The translations under genes were made by a program, and so were the position numbers. 13,249 nt of DNA from JAIVJN01 sp036732565. GTDB lineage: Bacteria > Acidobacteriota > Vicinamibacteria > Vicinamibacterales > UBA2999. The stretch spans positions 1 through 13,249 of the forward strand of contig DAINCF010000172.1 of the NCBI GenBank assembly GCA_036732565.1, read 5' to 3'. Below, piece by piece: positions 11,793 through 13,249 of this stretch (positions are counted from its first letter, which is position 1; every line of letters starts with the position of its first letter). The notes below the pieces were generated by a model. That model was not told where the DNA came from, ran no database searches, and saw nothing but the letters and a program-made list of their open reading frames with translations.

Positions 11793-13249
11793 TTACTCGT
11801 CCCGCAACGCCACAATTGGATCGACGCGCGATGCCCGCCATGCAGGCCACCAGGCGGCGATTGCGGCTGAGAGGCCGAGCGTACCGATCGCCGCGGCCAG
11901 GGAGAGGGGATCGCGAGGGTTGATGCCGGCGAGCAGCGACTCCGCGAACCGCCCCGCCGCCAGCGTGAGCCCAGCGCCCGCGGTGAGGCCGATCAGCACC
12001 GGCATCAGCGCGCGGACCACCACCATCCGCTGCACCGTTCGACGATCCGCGCCGAGCGCCATCCGCACACCGACCTCCTTCGTCCGACGTGCGACGAAGT
12101 GGGACATGACGCCGAAGATACCGACCATCGACAGCACGACGGCGGTGATCCCGAAGGTGGTGACGAGCGCGGCGCGGAAGCGCGTCGGCTGCACCTGGGT
12201 GTCGACCAGTCGTGTCAGCGGCTGCACGCTGGCCGGGATCCTCGCGTCGAGCGCACTGACCACGTTGCGGATCGGCTCCGCATACCCGACAGGCGCGCCG
12301 GCGACCTTCGCCACCAATTGCATCGCCCAGGTGCGCTCGGGCCGCTGCTCGAACGGGAAGTACGCTTCGGGCACCGGTTCCCGCGTCAGCCCTCCATGCC
12401 GGATGTCGCCGACGATGCCGACGATCGTGTACCACGATGAATTGAAGTCCATCCCCGGCATGCGAATGCGCTGCCCGATCGGCGACCGGCCGCGCCAGTA
12501 CGTCCGCGCGGCGCGCTCGTTGATCAGCGCCACGAAGGGGCGACCCATGACATCCCCCGCGTCGAAGTACCGCCCTTGCCGTAAGGGAATGCCGATGGTC
12601 TGGAAATAGCGTCCACCCGCGAGCCTGAAGTGCAGGCTTGCCGCACGCTCGTCCGGCACGCCCTCTTCCTCGAAGCCGGCGTTCGGACTGGCGCCAAACG
12701 GCAGGTCGCTCGTGAGACCGCTCATCTCGATGCCGGGAATCCGGTCGACGCGCTCGGTGAGCGAACGGTAGAACGGGACGCGTTGCGCGGGCTCCGCGTA
12801 CGCCGAACCGGGCGTACCGCCGATTGCGAACGAGCCATAGACGACATCGTCGTGGCGGAAACCAAGATCGACGGTCTCGAGATGCGCGAGGCTGCGGGCG
12901 AACAGCGCCGCCGAGCTGAGCAACACACAGGCAAACGCCATCTGCACGGCGACAAACGTTCGCATGGCGTGATGCGAGCCTCCCGCGACCGACCGCGAGC
13001 CAGACGCGAGCACATGACGCAAGTCGACTCGCGTCGCCGTCACGGCCGGCCACACACAGCTCGCGAACCCAGTGATGGTCGTGACCAGGATCGCGAAGGC
13101 GAGCACCGTGCCGTCGATGCCGATGTCTTTCGGATCGACGATGGTCGGCGGAACGATCGCCGCGAGAATCCGTTGCGCCCACCACGCGAGTGCGATGCCC
13201 AAAAACGCCCCGAAGCCGGCCACGAGCAGGCTTTCCGCCACAATCAGCG
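11793..13249 (-). CDS. ADOP-type FtsX/MacB permease, C-terminal part
   Basis: The 485 or so residues in the window are the C-terminal part of a membrane protein that continues past the right edge; the GTG at 13241 is internal, not the start. In-window numbering runs from that GTG. A TM segment (4-22) and another (46-66) end the first FtsX domain. RVDLRHVLASGSRS leads into a second TM (93-116), and a MacB-like periplasmic domain follows with YFQTIGIPLRQGRYF and VALINERAARTYW. A final FtsX domain starts TTFGITAVVLSMVGIFGVMSHFVARRTKEVGVRMALGA (seen as its EVGVRMALGA core) and closes with the signature WRASRVDPIVALRDE. This duplicated layout is typical of ADOP permeases, which lack a cognate ATPase gene beside them. 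Transport substrate is unknown. REP-like element B2 follows. Confidence 0.92.
   Translation of the reverse strand, partial: LIVAESLLVAGFGAFLGIALAWWAQRILAAIVPPTIVDPKDIGIDGTVLAFAILVTTITGFASCVWPAVTATRVDLRHVLASGSRSVAGGSHHAMRTFVAVQMAFACVLLSSAALFARSLAHLETVDLGFRHDDVVYGSFAIGGTPGSAYAEPAQRVPFYRSLTERVDRIPGIEMSGLTSDLPFGASPNAGFEEEGVPDERAASLHFRLAGGRYFQTIGIPLRQGRYFDAGDVMGRPFVALINERAARTYWRGRSPIGQRIRMPGMDFNSSWYTIVGIVGDIRHGGLTREPVPEAYFPFEQRPERTWAMQLVAKVAGAPVGYAEPIRNVVSALDARIPASVQPLTRLVDTQVQPTRFRAALVTTFGITAVVLSMVGIFGVMSHFVARRTKEVGVRMALGADRRTVQRMVVVRALMPVLIGLTAGAGLTLAAGRFAESLLAGINPRDPLSLAAAIGTLGLSAAIAAWWPAWRASRVDPIVALRDE

Noticed and set aside
11686..13185. A second long minus-strand frame of 499 codons over the permease.
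   Set aside because: It is a shifted-frame Arg/Ala-rich reading. The frame ending at 11793 carries the FtsX and MacB motifs.

Overview
The window is about 13.2 kb of GC-rich, densely coded bacterial chromosome. Thirteen of the fourteen genes lie on the minus strand; one small gene (5251-5757) lies on the plus strand. Three things suggest Acidobacteriota, probably the Vicinamibacteria: an FtsX/MacB-type permease of the ADOP kind (Acidobacterial Duplicated Orphan Permease), a 29-residue repeat protein of a kind I associate with that phylum, and intergenic REP-like palindromes built on GCAGGCCTTTAGGCCTGC and GGCCGGCTNNAGCCGGCC cores. This placement is inference; there is no rRNA or phylogenetic marker here. 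No tRNA, rRNA, CRISPR array, transposase or phage gene was seen.

In the direction of minus-strand transcription (right to left), the layout is as follows. The 3' part of an ADOP permease (13249 to 11793) is followed by REP-like element B2, an exported 29-aa-repeat protein gene (11627 to 10548), and REP-like element B1, which is the inverted copy of B2. Next comes a tight run of three exported proteins: a signal-bearing protein-L-isoaspartate O-methyltransferase (10455 to 9718), a large M14 zinc peptidase with a C-terminal amidotransferase-like region (9689 to 6942), and a DUF1028 protein with a C-terminal peptidoglycan-binding-like domain (6931 to 5768). Their gaps are 28 and 10 bases, so they look like one operon handling aged or foreign peptides outside the cytoplasm.

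That operon converges on a small plus-strand gene for a secreted two-cysteine protein of unknown function. This gene is divergent, across 52 bases, from a pair made of an exported di-heme cytochrome c (5198 to 4164) and an exported arginase-fold protein with an incomplete metal site (4141 to 3161).

The left part holds small cytoplasmic enzymes: a cupin_5 (DUF985) protein overlapping a YfcE-like metallophosphoesterase, a DinB-family protein overlapping a carboxymuconolactone decarboxylase-like protein, REP-like element A, a VOC/glyoxalase protein with a twin-arginine-like leader, and the start of a TRIC/UPF0126 membrane protein that runs off the left edge.

No stretch longer than 300 bases lacks a gene. 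The two longest gaps (855-1009 and 11628-11792) are mostly filled by REP-like elements. No defence island or other clearly new multi-gene system was found. The most unusual items are the inverted REP pair bracketing the repeat-protein gene, the exported repair/turnover operon, and the exported arginase-like/cytochrome pair.
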